Positions 1-11,762 of a stretch of 64,000 bases of DNA are shown in pieces. The stretch is from Sanderia malayensis (Eukaryota > Cnidaria > Scyphozoa > Semaeostomeae > Pelagiidae): positions 1 through 64,000 of the forward strand of contig RQOL01000658.1 of NCBI GenBank assembly GCA_013076295.1, read 5' to 3'. The notes beneath the pieces were generated by a model. It searched no databases. It was not told the DNA's origin and worked only from the letters and a program-made list of their open reading frames with translations. A program made the translations under genes and the position numbers. Every line of letters starts with the position of its first letter. Within the stretch, counting starts at the first letter, position 1.

Positions 1-350
1 TTCCTAGTAAAAATGGGAGAGATGGAGTCATTAACTTCAGCTAGGCATTTTCAAATTACTCCCTTTTTGAGATGCTTTGAAACTTCCATATTAATAGCCT
101 GGGAGTCCTCGTGGGAGAGTTTGGATTGCTTGGAAGCATGAGAGTCAGGCTGGGTTTCAAAGTCTACCCTAAGTCCTTCTCTAACAATGCTAAGGATAAC
201 AGGGTCATCAGTAATTTTATGCCAATTGTCAAAACAATTGGTGATATTGCCTGCTTTATAATTTGTCATAGCTGTATCAAGATCATTTTTTAATTGTTGT
301 ATGACGTCATCGGTACACACCTTATTTATATTTAATTCTTCTCGTGCCAT
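1..350 (-). pseudogene. DIRS-like retrotransposon pol, amino-terminal fragment
   Basis: The minus-strand reading frame opens at 350 and carries the usual lead-in of DIRS-type pol: a WHKITDDPVIL segment, then LSHEDSQAINMEVSKHLKKGVI, which precedes the reverse transcriptase. A TGA at 51-53 breaks the frame, but translation continues in the same frame to the window edge with a SPIFTR motif, as expected at the start of the RT domain. The overlap with the gag frame (322-350) is the normal DIRS layout. The rest of pol (RT, RNase H, methylase-like domain, tyrosine recombinase) would lie left of the window. Family assignment is by remembered motif pattern, not by search. Confidence 0.65.
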
Positions 351-915
351 TGTAACTTGTTTTGTTGATTCTGGCTGCCTTGTCTATTGTGATAACCCTT
401 TTTCCCATTGGCAAGGCTTCAATGGGGGGTGAACCTGTTTTTTGAGGCTCTAGGGTGATGGTAAGAAGAGCTTGGTCTAATAGACTTAGCCATGTTCGCT
501 TTTTAAGCACGTTGTTTGTTGATGTCATATTCTGAATTCTTTTGGAAAGTTCATCCCCCCAAAAAAGAGTGGAACCTGCAGGCACATTTGATGCAAGTCC
601 TTGACATCTAAAAGGAAGTTTTAATTTGATGTTATCACGTCTATATTGTGTTAAGTCTTGCATGGCGTGCCCAAGCAATGCTAGAGCATCACATGCATTC
701 GAGATGAGTGGTTTTACATCCTCTTTTGGGATGTTATCTGTCTTATAAGCCAGTAGCTTATCACAATTATTTGCCACTGCTGCTGTCACCTTAGTTAACT
801 GATTTTGTATTTTCTGAAGGGAGTTCTCCTGTGATCTATAAGATTGTGTTAGATTTTCAGTAAAAATCTTAAGTTCATCAATAGAAAAGACGAACGAAAC
901 TACAAGATATCGCAC
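322..915 (-). CDS. DIRS-like retrotransposon gag protein
   Basis: A 197-codon open frame on minus. It has an amino-terminal helical region, then the segment ISNACDALALLGHAM and, further on, a FWGDELSKRI motif, both typical of the gag-like first ORF of cnidarian and vertebrate DIRS/Ngaro elements. It overlaps the start of pol by about 29 bases in another frame. The first Met at 915 may not be the true start, because the DIRS-like similarity begins only some ten residues in; an upstream exon or truncation is possible. Gag would package element RNA. Intact as read, but its partner pol has an in-frame stop, so the copy is probably dead. Confidence 0.6.
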   Translation of the reverse strand: MRYLVVSFVFSIDELKIFTENLTQSYRSQENSLQKIQNQLTKVTAAVANNCDKLLAYKTDNIPKEDVKPLISNACDALALLGHAMQDLTQYRRDNIKLKLPFRCQGLASNVPAGSTLFWGDELSKRIQNMTSTNNVLKKRTWLSLLDQALLTITLEPQKTGSPPIEALPMGKRVITIDKAARINKTSYNGTRRIKYK

Positions 916-1795
916 TTCCTGTTATCTTCCAAATCGTTGCCCAAATAGATCTTCTAAATCTGATAATAAAATGTCCTTCCTTTCTCAGGAAGACTTAAAT
1001 GATTTTGAAGATGCCCAGTACCCAGATGTGCCGAGTGTTCACCTGTCCCAAGGCCAAACAAAATATGGTGCACATGGACCAACTTGTGATGCATTAGCAA
1101 GATATAATGTCACAGGATCAGCTGTCACCTGCCTCTTATGAAAATGTTGGCCACTCTCACCTGACTCCAGTGACAGTGATGTCAGCTTCACAATGCATCA
1201 AAAAGAGTTGGGAGCAGAAGCACCTCAAGTTCAGAAAAGGAATCTTTTTATTCTGCGTCACCTCGGGAGAAGATGATATTATATATCTGAAAGTCACATA
1301 GCCAGATCATCTAGCAAAAACATTTAAAAATGCAGCTGGCATCAGTTGATGTAGTTGTACACAGAATTCTGAAAGGGCTGAATGGTAAGCACCATTTTTA
1401 ACTCACATTTCACTTTTCAGATTGGATGTCAAAGCAAGAATGGTGAAAAACAGCATATTATTGTGAAAAGAAAATAGAGAAGCTGAAGTATCATACAAAA
1501 GTTAACGAAAGCGAGAGAAAAACGTACAAGCAAGTTGCAACAAATTTCCCAATGCAAATTTATTATGCCAAAGGGTTGGAAAGAGCCGAGTAAATCCAAA
1601 CCGAGTCTCTTTCTCGTATTTAGGCTTCGCATAAAAACGAGGTCAGAGTTGATCAAGCAGAACCAACAAGAAACAGGCCTGACAGTTTTCAGACAATTTC
1701 TTGAGTATTAATGTCAATTTTCGTGCTCCATAGTTTTGTCATTATTATACTGTTATCTTCTGTCTGCTACATTGAGAAACTTTTTTTTAAAGCGC
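916..1795. other. Unassigned sequence between DIRS and hAT elements
   Basis: No supported gene. A 56-codon open frame on plus (about 970-1140, starting MSFLSQEDLNDFEDAQYPDV) has protein-like composition and could be an exon or a relic of another element. I recognise no family for it. The rest of the interval is AT-rich with no clear repeat. Confidence 0.3.
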
Positions 1796-1816
1796 TTTGC
1801 AAACAGGGTTGGTGTA

Positions 1817-1916
1817 TTGGCAATTTAATTGCCAAATTTTAGAATTTTGGCGTTTTTCAGCACCTTGCTGGCAGTGGATTTTTCTTTTGGCAATTTGGCA
1901 TATTTTTGGCAATTTT
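1817..1916 (+). repeat. Left subterminal TTGGCA/TTGGCAATT motif cluster of the hAT element
   Basis: Within 100 bases of the left end, TTGGC or its inverse occurs about seven times, mostly as TTGGCAATT. A matching cluster lies at 4428-4538. Subterminal short repeats are known binding sites for hAT transposases. Here most copies keep the same orientation at both ends instead of being mirrored. Confidence 0.6.
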
Positions 1917-2197
1917 ATAAATTATCTACCTTGAAGAATAAAAACTGCAGATTTTTGTCTTATCTCGACTCAACTCCATGAAATCACCAATATGTACATG
2001 TACAATCTAAATCTAAACAATTTTAATAATGTTTTAAAAATAATGTCTGACTCAAAACAAATCTCATTCATAAAGTCTAGGTCATGAAACCAATACAATG
2101 TTTGCCTTCACTGTTGTTCATATGAATTAAGTATAAATTTCCCGGCCTTGCAGAATGTTTCAGTAGTTTTTGATGATTTCCAAAGTTATGAAAGTGA

Positions 2198-4216
2198 AAG
2201 TCTGATTCAAAAATTGCGTCAAAATGGAAAGGACGTTACGATAGTGGAAGAAAGTATAATAAATCATGGGAGTCAAAATTTCAGTGGGTATCTAAAGCAT
2301 CAGATGGAACCGAAAATGCTTACTGCAAACTATTTAGGACATTAGCTCAACCGAGGGCATCTTCTCTGGCCACTCATGAAAAAACTGATAAGCATGTCCG
2401 AAGGATGCAAGACACAGCCAGCTGCAGAACTATTCCAGTAATTCGCATGTCAAAAGAAGATGACCTAGTAAAGGAAGCAGAAATTGAACTTTCTGTTACA
2501 GTCGCATGCCATTCTGCCATTATGACCATTGATCATCTTGGTGAGGTGATTGTGAAGAATGGAAAGGGGAGCAAGCTAGAGAACATAAAGCTGCATCGCA
2601 GAAAGTGCACCAAAATCATCTCAAACGTTGTGGCCCCGGCAATAAAAGAGGAGTTAGCAAAGAATGTCAAAGGGAAAACGTTTTCAGTAATATTGGATGA
2701 ATCCACAGATGTATCAACAACGAAGCTTCCTTGTGTCATGGTTCGCTACCACAGCGACAGTCAGAACAAGATAATGACATCTTTTGTTGAACTTGTACCG
2801 GTGATAGAGGCGACTGGAGAAACTCTCTTTCAAGCTCTAAGTAGTTGTCTTGTAGGCATTGGCTTAAGAATTCAAGACTGTATTGGTTACGGATGCGATG
2901 GTGCATCAGTGATGGTAGGAGAACATAATTCAGTCTGGTCAAGACTTCGGGATGTCGCTCCGAACTGCATCCAGGTGAAGTGTATCTGCCACTCTCTCGC
3001 CCTGTGTATTAAGTATGCTTTCGAAACTTTGCCTTGCAGCCTTGGATTTCTGCTTTCTGAAATTCCAAAGTGGTTCTCAAAAAGTACAGTAAGGAGGGAA
3101 GCATTTAAGACCCTGTCCAATGTTATGAATGCCGGAAATGATCGCATGGGAACACCATTGCCCTTCCAAAAGAGTTCTACAACTAGATGGCTTGTACGGG
3201 GGAAAGTTGTTTATAACTGTTTGGTGAATTGGGAAGAGCTTAAAGCTTATTTTGCAGTCGCCATTCCAGAAACAAGTCAGGAGTCAAGGTACAAGGCCCG
3301 TACGATTCTTGACATGCTGAATGACCAAATAATTTTCTTATACTTTCATTTTGCATCTCCCCTGATCACGGAATTCGAACGCGTCAATGCATTTTTTCAA
3401 GCCACTCGGGCAGACCCTGAAGAAATGCACAAAGAGCTTTTGGCTCACGGGAAAAGTCTGAAAGCAAGAATTTATGATGCCCAGGGCAGCATACTGAAGA
3501 TTGATCAAGTGGATTTTGGTGGGAAATTTGAGGCAGAGGCAAAAAAATATTTGCAGGCTCAAGGAAATAGCAGTTCTGCTCATGAAAAACTGCAGGAAAT
3601 GAAGCAGCGATGCCATTTGTTTCTAACAGAAGCTCTTAGTCAGGTTGATAAATGACTTCCAGATACAGAAAATCTTTTCAAAAGGCTCAGCTCATTACAT
3701 CCAAGGAAAGTATTGAGCCAAAAAGACAGGAGTCCATTCAATAGCCTTCCACTTCCGCACTTGAGAAATGAATGTGCTGAAAAGATCGAGGAACAGTACC
3801 GAAAGATTCTGTTCAGAGACTGGAAGGAAGAGCCGCCTTTCATTGGCAGAGTTCCTGACGACACAGTCCAATTCTGGTGTGGAATAAGTAAATTCCAAAA
3901 CACACTCAACCAAAATCCATTTCAAGACCTTGCAAAATATGCATTAGCCTGCCTTACTAACCCAGTAAGCAATGCTTTTGTGGAGCGCTCATTCTCTGAA
4001 GTAACAGCCATCAAAAGTAAGACCAGAAACTGAATGGGGCTGGAATTATTGAGTGCTCTGGTTAGAATTTGCAGTGAACTTCACATGAGTGGAAAATGTT
4101 GTCGTGACTTTGCTGTTACTAAAAGAATGCTGGAGATGTTCAATTCAGAACACATGTACAACGACCCCACAAAGACAGCCTTGGCAGACAATGCAGATGA
4201 AGTGTTTCCTTTTTAG
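2198..4216 (+). pseudogene. hAT transposase (ZNF862/KIAA1586-like type), two in-frame TGA stops
   Basis: A single plus-strand frame runs from 2198 to the TAG ending at 4216, interrupted only by TGA at 3653-3655 and 4031-4033. Order of parts: a BED-type or similar zinc-binding start (SWESKFQWVSKASDG, then AYCKLF), a catalytic-core start at LDESTDVS, a second acidic motif GYGCDGASVM, a conserved STTRWL segment, and a carboxy-terminal dimerisation region (NPVSNAFVERSFSEV). Catalysis by hAT enzymes uses a DDE triad; the two Asp motifs are visible, and the Glu cannot be fixed by eye. Both stops sit where Arg (CGA) is likely, so they look like C-to-T decay at CpG. No good Met opens the frame; an upstream exon is possible. 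Confidence 0.85.
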
Positions 4217-4576
4217 ACAGTTTTGTTTGAATCATGTTTTGCTTATCAGTTTCTCTTGATGTTCATGTTTCTTTTCTTGCTTCCTTGTTTGAATTGTTTG
4301 CTATTTTATTGCTATGTTATGTTATCAAGTAATGTGCCAGATATATTTTTTGCTTTCAACACGTTTCTCATGCACGCCGCACGAAGGTATGTGTATGCGT
4401 AATTTCTGAAAAATGTTGGTACTACTTGGCATTTTTTGCGCAATTTTGGCATTATATGAGAAAAATTGGCAAGTTTTGGGATATTTTGTTTAGTTTTTTA
4501 TTGGCATTTTTTGGCAATTTCTCACCAGACCTTTGGCAACAGGCATGCGCAGTCATCTACCAACCCTGTTTGCAAA

Positions 4577-5220
4577 GTACCTTTGTGGTGGGCCAACCAA
4601 CCCAGGGAGGGTAAGGATATTATTCAGTGAAGTTCAAAGACAAAGACGAAAGTCGTCATTATGGAAACGTTTGTTGTTGGCGACGAAGTACAAACAGGTA
4701 GTGCCTGTAGTAGTCCATCCTACAAGCATCCTGGATATGAGGCACTAACAAATGTTACAACTCCAGAGGGATCCATTCCATTAAGGCTTTTATATGTCAC
4801 ATGATGTTTGTATGAAGAATACATTGCACTCTGAATTCCTAGTGAGGATGGTACTTGAGCAACGATTTATGTGCAATCAATGATGCACCTTGTTGAAAGA
4901 TATTTTGAAAGTACATTGGCATTGTTTGCTTAACTTGATTTAATGAAGGCCAGATTGGAGTACTTCCCAGCATAAAATATAAGTAATTGGCCCTAGTGAT
5001 CATATATCTTGAAAAAGTACTTGGTGGACATTCAAAGAGATAAGAAAGATGTTTTGGGTAAAGACACGTCTAATCCAGACTAGAAAAAGGAAGATTCGAT
5101 CCATAATGTTAAGTGTTGTGGGAGGTCCTGGTTTTTTGCCATTTTTGCTTTTTCTTGTGACCTATGAGCATTTGTAGCTTTTCGTTTTAAGATGTCACTC
5201 TCCAACACAACACAATTACT
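4577..5220. other. Unassigned sequence between hAT copy and LINE
   Basis: No supported gene. A short open stretch near 4660 (beginning METFVVGDEVQT) ends after about 50 codons and matches nothing I know. It may be the 5' region of the decayed LINE that follows. Confidence 0.25.
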
Positions 5221-5224
5221 TCAT

Positions 5225-7165
5225 GAAGTTTCCTCATTAGGAACTTTCTTATTAGGAACCTCGGGCTACACATACTTGCCTTAAATGAAACTAAGCTTGA
5301 CCCTAATTTTTCTAAAGAGCTGACCTCAGTAGCAGGCTACCAACAACAACGCCTGGACAGAACGCGTTGCGGTGGTGGTATTTCCATATTTATCAGGGAC
5401 TCCATTAAATACAAACCACGCTCTGATGTTCCTAGGGATGATCTTGAACTTATTTGTATTAAGGTAGAACCACCCAAAAGTAGGTCTTTTCTCGTTATAG
5501 TTTGGTATAAACTGCCTAGTGACCCAGTTGGTTCTTTCACTAAGCTGGAGCATGCTCTTTCCTATCTAGACAGTGAGGGAAAGAAATCATCCTCCTTGGA
5601 GACACTAACTGTGATCTCACAAATCTGGAAGATGACCAGGCCATAGACAATAACACACAGCATTTGTGTGATATCTATGGCCTATTTAGCATGGAACAGC
5701 TTATGAATGAACCAACAAGAGTCACCTTGACCACTTCTACCATCATTGATCATATTTTCACAACAAATGCCAGAAACATTGTGGAATCAGGAGTGCATCA
5801 TGTTTCTTTGAGTTTTACTTGGTCTACTGCGTTAGAAAATTTAATGGATGTGTTGAAAAAGGCCATAAAATGAACAAAACTCGCAAAATTAAAAGTTTTA
5901 ATGAGGATGCATTCCTTGCTGATGTTTCTGACATATGCTGGGAGCAAATTCTAACTGAGAGAGATGATATTGAAGTGCTTGTCAACTATTGGTCCAACAC
6001 ACTTTCTCTAATAATTGAAAAACATGCTCCCATCACTGAAATCCGTGTTTCTGATAGATACTGCCCATCGTTTAGCCATAATCTTAAGGAGCTAATCCGG
6101 TCAAGAGATAGGCTAAATAAATCAGCAGTTAGCAGTAATTCACAACTCCTTATGGACTCCTATAGGCAAATGTGTAATAGGGTCAACTCACTAAATATTT
6201 GGCTAAAAAAACAACACTACACAAACAAGATATCTGCGAGTGAAGGCAGCTTGAAAGAATCTTGGAGGACAATCAATGAACTTCGAAATCAGATATCAAA
6301 ATCCAGCAACATTGATTGCCTTAAAGATTCTGACATAGAGATAACTCACAAAAATCATATATCTAATGCAATGAACAGCTTCTTTTGTTCAGTAGGTAAG
6401 GAACTTGCAGAGAAAATGAACTCGGTTCCTAACCCCCTTCTATGAGGTGATTACGAAATTAACAAAAATAATGTTGAATTCCATTTTAAAACTATTGAGG
6501 TACAGCCAATCAGGGATGCACTTGTCAAGGTCGAAACAGCAAAGAGCGTTGGAATTGACAACATCTCAGAGTTACACAGAGTTAATGGCGTTGATTCCGT
6601 TATTGGTGAACTGGAGACTGATGTGCCTCAGGGCTCATGTTTCGGTCCGTTACTATTTCTTGTTTATATCAATGACCTCCCACAGGATATTCAGGAATCA
6701 TCTGTGTCTATGTATGCTGATGACACCAGCCTGTGCTACCGGTCCTCTGACATTACTCAGCTGAACGAGGTGATGAACAACAACCTCAAAAACCTTCGAT
6801 ATCCATAGAAATTAACCATTTTCAAAAACTTCTAAATCGTGCTGCTAGAGTAATCACAAATAGTTGCTTTGATGCCCCAAGCAAACCACTTATTTGGATG
6901 GAAGACCATTGAACAGCTAATAAATTTTGAAACTAGCAGAATGGTCTATAAATCCCTTAATGAGCTGGCTCCAGAATATCTGTGTAGTCTTTTCAACTGT
7001 AACTGACAGGGAGCCAGCTATAGCCTCCGTAACACAAAGAGAGACTTGAGACTTCCTTCCTGAAAAAATCAGCAAATGGGCAAAACTGTTCCTCGTATAG
7101 AGGTGCAAAGCTGTGGAATAACCTCTCAGCTGAATCCAAACAGGCATCATTCTAAACAGTTTTAG
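5225..7165 (+). pseudogene. Decayed CR1/jockey-type LINE (endonuclease plus reverse transcriptase)
   Basis: Frame-shifted pieces of one LINE ORF2 lie in order on plus. An endonuclease part (about 5225-5815) contains LALNETKLD, CGGGISIFIR, a GDTNCDL motif reached after a frameshift near 5580, and IIDHIFTTN. A linker follows (5819-6445). The first RT part ends near 6580, and a jump leads straight to a VPQGS-like motif and YADDTSLCY (6620-6740), so the RT centre is deleted. A carboxy-terminal tail (about 6945-7165) encodes NELAPEYLC and a GAKLWNNL-like segment typical of CR1-group elements. Many stops and frameshifts mark an old copy. A different family from the LINE at 12711-17510. Confidence 0.8.
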
Positions 7166-7280
7166 ACATTCTTTTTAGTGATTGATTTTACAATTTCTTT
7201 TATTTTGTAAATTTTATTTTTATTCATTTTAATAGATTGTAATTAATTTTAATTCAAGGAGCTGTATAATAAGTAATAGC

Positions 7281-7620
7281 AATAATCAATTTTACTGTAT
7301 TTAGGTTTGCGTATTTTAGCATTGACGATACTAAAAAGCAGAACACGCCAGAACATGCCAGAACAAGCCAAGAACAGGCTGAACACTCCAAGAACAAGCC
7401 AAGAACACGCCAAGAACAGGTCGAAATAATCGTTAAAAAGCCAATAACAATCCATTGCGATCAATAACTAAGCTAGAAGATGCCATTCTTACCATTTCAG
7501 TAACTTTTCTTGAAGTTAGAACATTAATTTTTAACTTTCTTGTCCAACATTTAGGCCGCCATGATAACATCAATTCACTTCCATTGTTATTGCAAGCTTT
7601 TGTCGTTTTCCACCAATCAT
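7281..7620 (+). repeat. Dispersed repeat, copy 1 (inverted partner at 22590-22910)
   Basis: About 300-340 bases match the reverse complement of 22590-22910. One end is shared at CCAATCAT, and the other fades beyond GACGATACTAAAAAGC. Inside is an imperfect short tandem of CCAAGAACA/CCAGAACA units (about 7342-7420). No protein similarity seen; probably a nonautonomous element. Confidence 0.7.
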
Positions 7621-8446
7621 CAGGGTTTCAGTCACAGGGTTTCGAAGTATCAAGTTGCAAAAAGTGGCCGCGATTGGAGGGCATAGAGATCTGATGATAT
7701 AAGATAATCTAGAGTGCTAACGGCCGATACTCCCTCTGTAAGCGGGTGAAAATTTCTAGGCCAGCCACCCTCCAACAAAATGGCAGACAAAACTCTACAG
7801 CTAGAACTTCACATTTCGAATTCATCAAAGTATATTGATACTTTTAATTTTCAATTAAAAACGTCAAAGAAATATTCTAATCTTTAAAATATTCTGCTAT
7901 GTTCATTATACTGAAAGTTCATGGTTGCTTTTACAATATTATTACAATTTACAAACTTCAATGTACTTTGCAAGTGGTACGAATTTCTAGGCCCAGCCCC
8001 AGGCCCAGATATCTCTTGAAGGGTGAAAATTCGTATGTATCCCTGTGCTCAAACACAGGGATTCGAAGAATTTTGAAAAGATACAATCTTGTGGTCTTGC
8101 ATATGAATTTTTATGATACAGAAAAAAGTCTGCAGAAAATACACAACAAATGTATTCAGTTCCGTTAAGTTGTGACTATACCTGTGCTGAGCCAACTCTT
8201 TTTCGTTGAACAAGTGGAACGTTTTTGCTGCAATTTATAAGTCTAATAATTTGACCAGGACTTTTGCTAGGTTGTCTTCAAGCTGTCGTTGCATTATATA
8301 TATGAAGGTTTTCTGGTGTCACCGCATCGCGCAGTGGCAAGATATATAGAGAAAATAGATTTTTAGTAACTGATATTCATATTTTAAAAGCATTAATAAC
8401 AAAGTAACATAATTTAACTTTAACAAGTCGGTTTTTAATGTCATTA
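7621..8446. other. Unassigned AT-rich sequence
   Basis: No gene supported. A short inverted pair CCCTGTG...CACAGGG sits at about 8041-8061. The interval may include the 3' end of the Mutator-like element that follows, whose terminal repeats I could not find. Confidence 0.25.
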
Positions 8447-11400
8447 TCAGTCTTCTAAAATGCGTATGCCCTGAATATTCAGTTTTCTTTCTGAATCTGC
8501 AGGTAGACGTTTCAAGGTTTCTCGTGAAACAGTTATCATTGAAAACTTGAAATTTTGTTGAAACTCCACCAAACATGCACGCAGATAGTGCAGGTAGACG
8601 TTGCTGGTACTCACTCGTTGCTTGCCATTCGATGATGTCCACTCCCTTTTTCCTTCGGTCTTTACGAGGACCCAATCAGATTCTGTGAACGATCTTTTGC
8701 AACTTTGGCAACGTTTCACTCAGGCAGGACAGTTCTTCTGGTCGGCTTTATGCACCAAAGAAAAGCTGTTATGGATCTGCCTGTCAGGGTTCAGCGGGTC
8801 CACTTCAGACGGTACACTTTCTGAAACTTTCTTACCAATAACAGACCATTGCGCCACCTGACTTTGTTTTTCGATAGGCTTGGAGCTTGTTTGTTTTGCG
8901 AGCCGTATCGGTGTCACTTTTTGAGATGGTGGCAAGGTGGCTGATGTGCGTTGACGGAACAATGCTGGCTCTTCCTTTTCTCCTCTCCTTTTCCCTCTTG
9001 GTGCTGATTTTAGACCAGCAGATGATGGCTTCTTGTTGCACTCACTTTCTGCAGGAACTGCCTCAAAAAACGTTGTTGCGTGCTGCTGTCTTCGTTTCGG
9101 ACTCCATTGATTCCATCTAGCTTGGTCTACGAAGAAGCTTTCATATCCAGGGGAAAAACAGTATCGACCAACACCCCTCAGAGCTCGTACAGCTTCGCCA
9201 TAGAACTCATCTACCCATTGGCTTAGAAGCTTGTTTATATCAGTTACATCTCCGGAGCATTGCCCTTCATCTGATACAAATTTTTTCTGAAGCCTGTGAC
9301 CGCTTTCAAGGCCATTTGTATAAAATCGGCCAGTGATGTTCAGACGTGAACGAGCTGAGAGAACCAAGTTTGATTTAAAAAGAGCCGATTGTTTTGCAGA
9401 GAACCATGAATGAAATCTAGGGAGAAGGTGGTCCCAGATTTCTTTCAGGCTCGCCAATTTAGCATCAAAATCATCTTCGTCTGCAGCATCAGCAAGTCCA
9501 AATTCCTCCACAAACCCACCCTGTCTGCCGTATATATCTTGCATTATTCGTTGCATTGTGCTTTTGTTAGCTCTCATTTCCTTTAAATGCCTTTCGTCTG
9601 CTCTTTGCATATGCTGTGTACAATACAGACTCTGAGCACTTTTGAAAATGTCTTTCAAACCATTAGCCACCGCGTGTCTAGATCGTGTCCAATTTGCTGG
9701 ACCATCAGTAGTTCCGGCTTTTGGAATATCATTTCCACAGCAAAACGCCTACAAAAATTGTGGAGCTTTCAGTGATGAAAAACATCAGTACATTTCATTA
9801 CCCTTTTCTTAAGAGAGTATAATGAAAGTTTATGTCCTCAAATATGAGAGAGAATACCTGTACACTTGTTGGTCTTTTTGAAAGTGCCACATGTATGGTC
9901 CAGGAAATGTGGGATGTTCTCCTTTTTCATTCAGTAAGGCTTGGTACTGATACGAGCTGTCAGTTAACCAAAGTCCATCGCACAATTCAAAAGTCGTATC
10001 CACAACAAGAGGGGTGTTTCCAAGAACACAGAATCTGTATATATCATCCAGCATCTGCGTCGTTGAATTGAAGGACATGTATTGCTCTGGTAACAGAACA
10101 ACACTCTTGACCTTTTGATTTTCCGTCCGCATTTGGCGAATTATGCTCTCACATTCAGGAATTCCATGGCTACTTTCGATAACAGGTGCAGAAGTGCGCG
10201 TGACGGAATTTGCCTTCACGTTGTAGACATACTTTGGGATTCGTGGCTCTTCTTCTGGTCCCTAAAAGTCAAATATACAACATTAACAATTGCTAAAGTC
10301 CTTGCTCTACAAAGCATGACGTGCATTGAAGATTTTTTCACCTTTGCTTCCTTGATGAGATCGCGGTAGACTTTAGCACTCGGGATGCCCTCACTTACGA
10401 GCTTCTTTGTTCTTTCCTTTACAGCAGGGTGTTGCCTTACATATGCTGGTGCATGTGGACGTCGTGCATTCCAATGCCTTGCAACAACGAATTCGCGCTC
10501 GTTTCCATCCGTCCAGCGATATGACATAAGATAATACTAGCCGGGGGCGCTCGCGTTCGCTTGCTTCCCGGAGGGGGGCAAGCGAAAAAAACTTAATGTG
10601 GTTGGCGCACTTCGTGCGCTGCATTCGCTAGCGCTGATGCCCCTTTCAACCCCACTTACAATGGGTTAGCTCGCTACGCTCGCCTGATATTCCCTTATCA
10701 TAATTTGTTGATTAAAACTTTGGGCTTGTTTACATTAGGCCTACCACGTGGGTCGGGCAAAAAGAGCCAATTAACTTGCAGCAAAAAGCAAAACGCGTCA
10801 CGTGAACAGCGAACGCTTTGTTCGAATTTGGAGTTCGCGACGCGAATTTGGAAGTTTTGCCACCGTAAACTGTAGTTTTTTTCGTGATAGCACAATTAGC
10901 AGAATAATTAATGGAATAACTCAATAATTTGGGAGAAAATCGAAAAACAAAATCCATTACCCTGGTTAAATTAATAAAGTAAACATTCAGTGGGAATTTC
11001 ATTGCCATATATCCACATACAAAAAAGCCTTTGTGATTACACGGTTCGCCGTTTCGGCCCATTGTTTTTGGGCGTTCGATCTATTGTTTCGGGTCGAATC
11101 TATTGTTTTTGGCAGGGAAAATGCGTCATCACGTGACTCCGTAGAATATATATATTAGATGGCATTGTTTCTTTGCAGTCTGCTCTTCTTGCAGTAGCAA
11201 GCATTTGAACAAACATTGGGTTGCATTTGTTCTGTCTGTAAATGCGTGACAGCTCATATAATTCACTGACAGACACATAATTTTTTTTGTATCGTGACCC
11301 AACTCTCTAATTGACGAAAAATTTGTCATCATCTTTACGAGCTGCCTTGCAACTCCAGCTGCCACCGCTGACAATGACATGATACCAGCGTTTTGGACGA

Positions 11401-11762
11401 CCTTTCTGTACATAGGCTCCATTTCCATCCGCTCTCACCAAATCCATCCTGACAATATCTTTATTAAAGGTACACATGTAACCTTGTCTTATGGATGAGG
11501 GTGCTTTCTTGCTCTCATAGTATTCGGGATGGCTAAGCAGAACATTTAGTATAGCATTTGCAGTATCAGTGGTATTACTATCATCAACACAGTCTGCTTC
11601 AGTACCTGACTTGATATCGAGAGCACCTTTGACAACGCTAATCTCATTGGTGCACAATCTTTCTTTGCAAGAATATTCTTCGTTCTTGTTAGCACCACCC
11701 TTCTTCTCTGTATTGCCACAATAAAGCCCGTCTTCTTCTTCAGCAGAGCTAGATAGTATCAA
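8447..11762 (-). pseudogene. Mutator-like (MULE) transposase gene with introns, one in-frame TGA
   Basis: Minus-strand blocks that join through plausible splice sites. A first block (11762 to about 11330) has a VRADGNGAYVQKG motif. A second, about 10539-10342, begins MSYRWTDGNERE and has a donor at 10341. A third, 10261 to about 9866, contains VDTTFELCDG and GPYMWHF. A fourth, 9748-8447, contains TTDGPANW, CTQHMQ, TNGLESGHR and a late zinc-binding part (KRCQSCKRSF). The order D (VDTTF), D (TDGPA) followed by C-x2-H, then E (GLESGH) is that of MULE transposases. A TGA at 8720-8722 interrupts the last block in frame, again at a likely CGA codon. The first block's link to the second (780 bp apart) is uncertain. 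Confidence 0.6.
10535..10690. repeat. GC-rich hairpin-forming stretch inside the MULE-like gene
   Basis: In an AT-rich region this 150-bp stretch is GC-rich and holds several inverted pairs: TTCGCTTGC/GCAAGCGAA around 10556-10577, GCGCAC-TTC-GTGCGC near 10605-10619, and CGCTAGCG near 10626. It lies where an intron of the MULE-like gene is expected and may be a small inserted element. Confidence 0.45.

Larger units (their letters stand above)
1804..4568 (+). mobile_element. Complete hAT-superfamily DNA transposon with 8-bp target duplication
   Basis: The 8-bp sequence TTTGCAAA lies directly before (1796-1803) and directly after (4569-4576) the element. Its termini are CAGGGTTGGT at 1804-1813 and the exact inverse ACCAACCCTG at 4559-4568. 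An 8-bp target duplication and short CAGGG-type inverted repeats are diagnostic of hAT elements. The 2,765-bp interior carries one transposase frame in the expected orientation. TTGGCA motifs crowd both subterminal regions. The perfect duplication and terminal match show that the boundaries are real, while stops in the transposase show that this copy is no longer autonomous. Confidence 0.93.
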
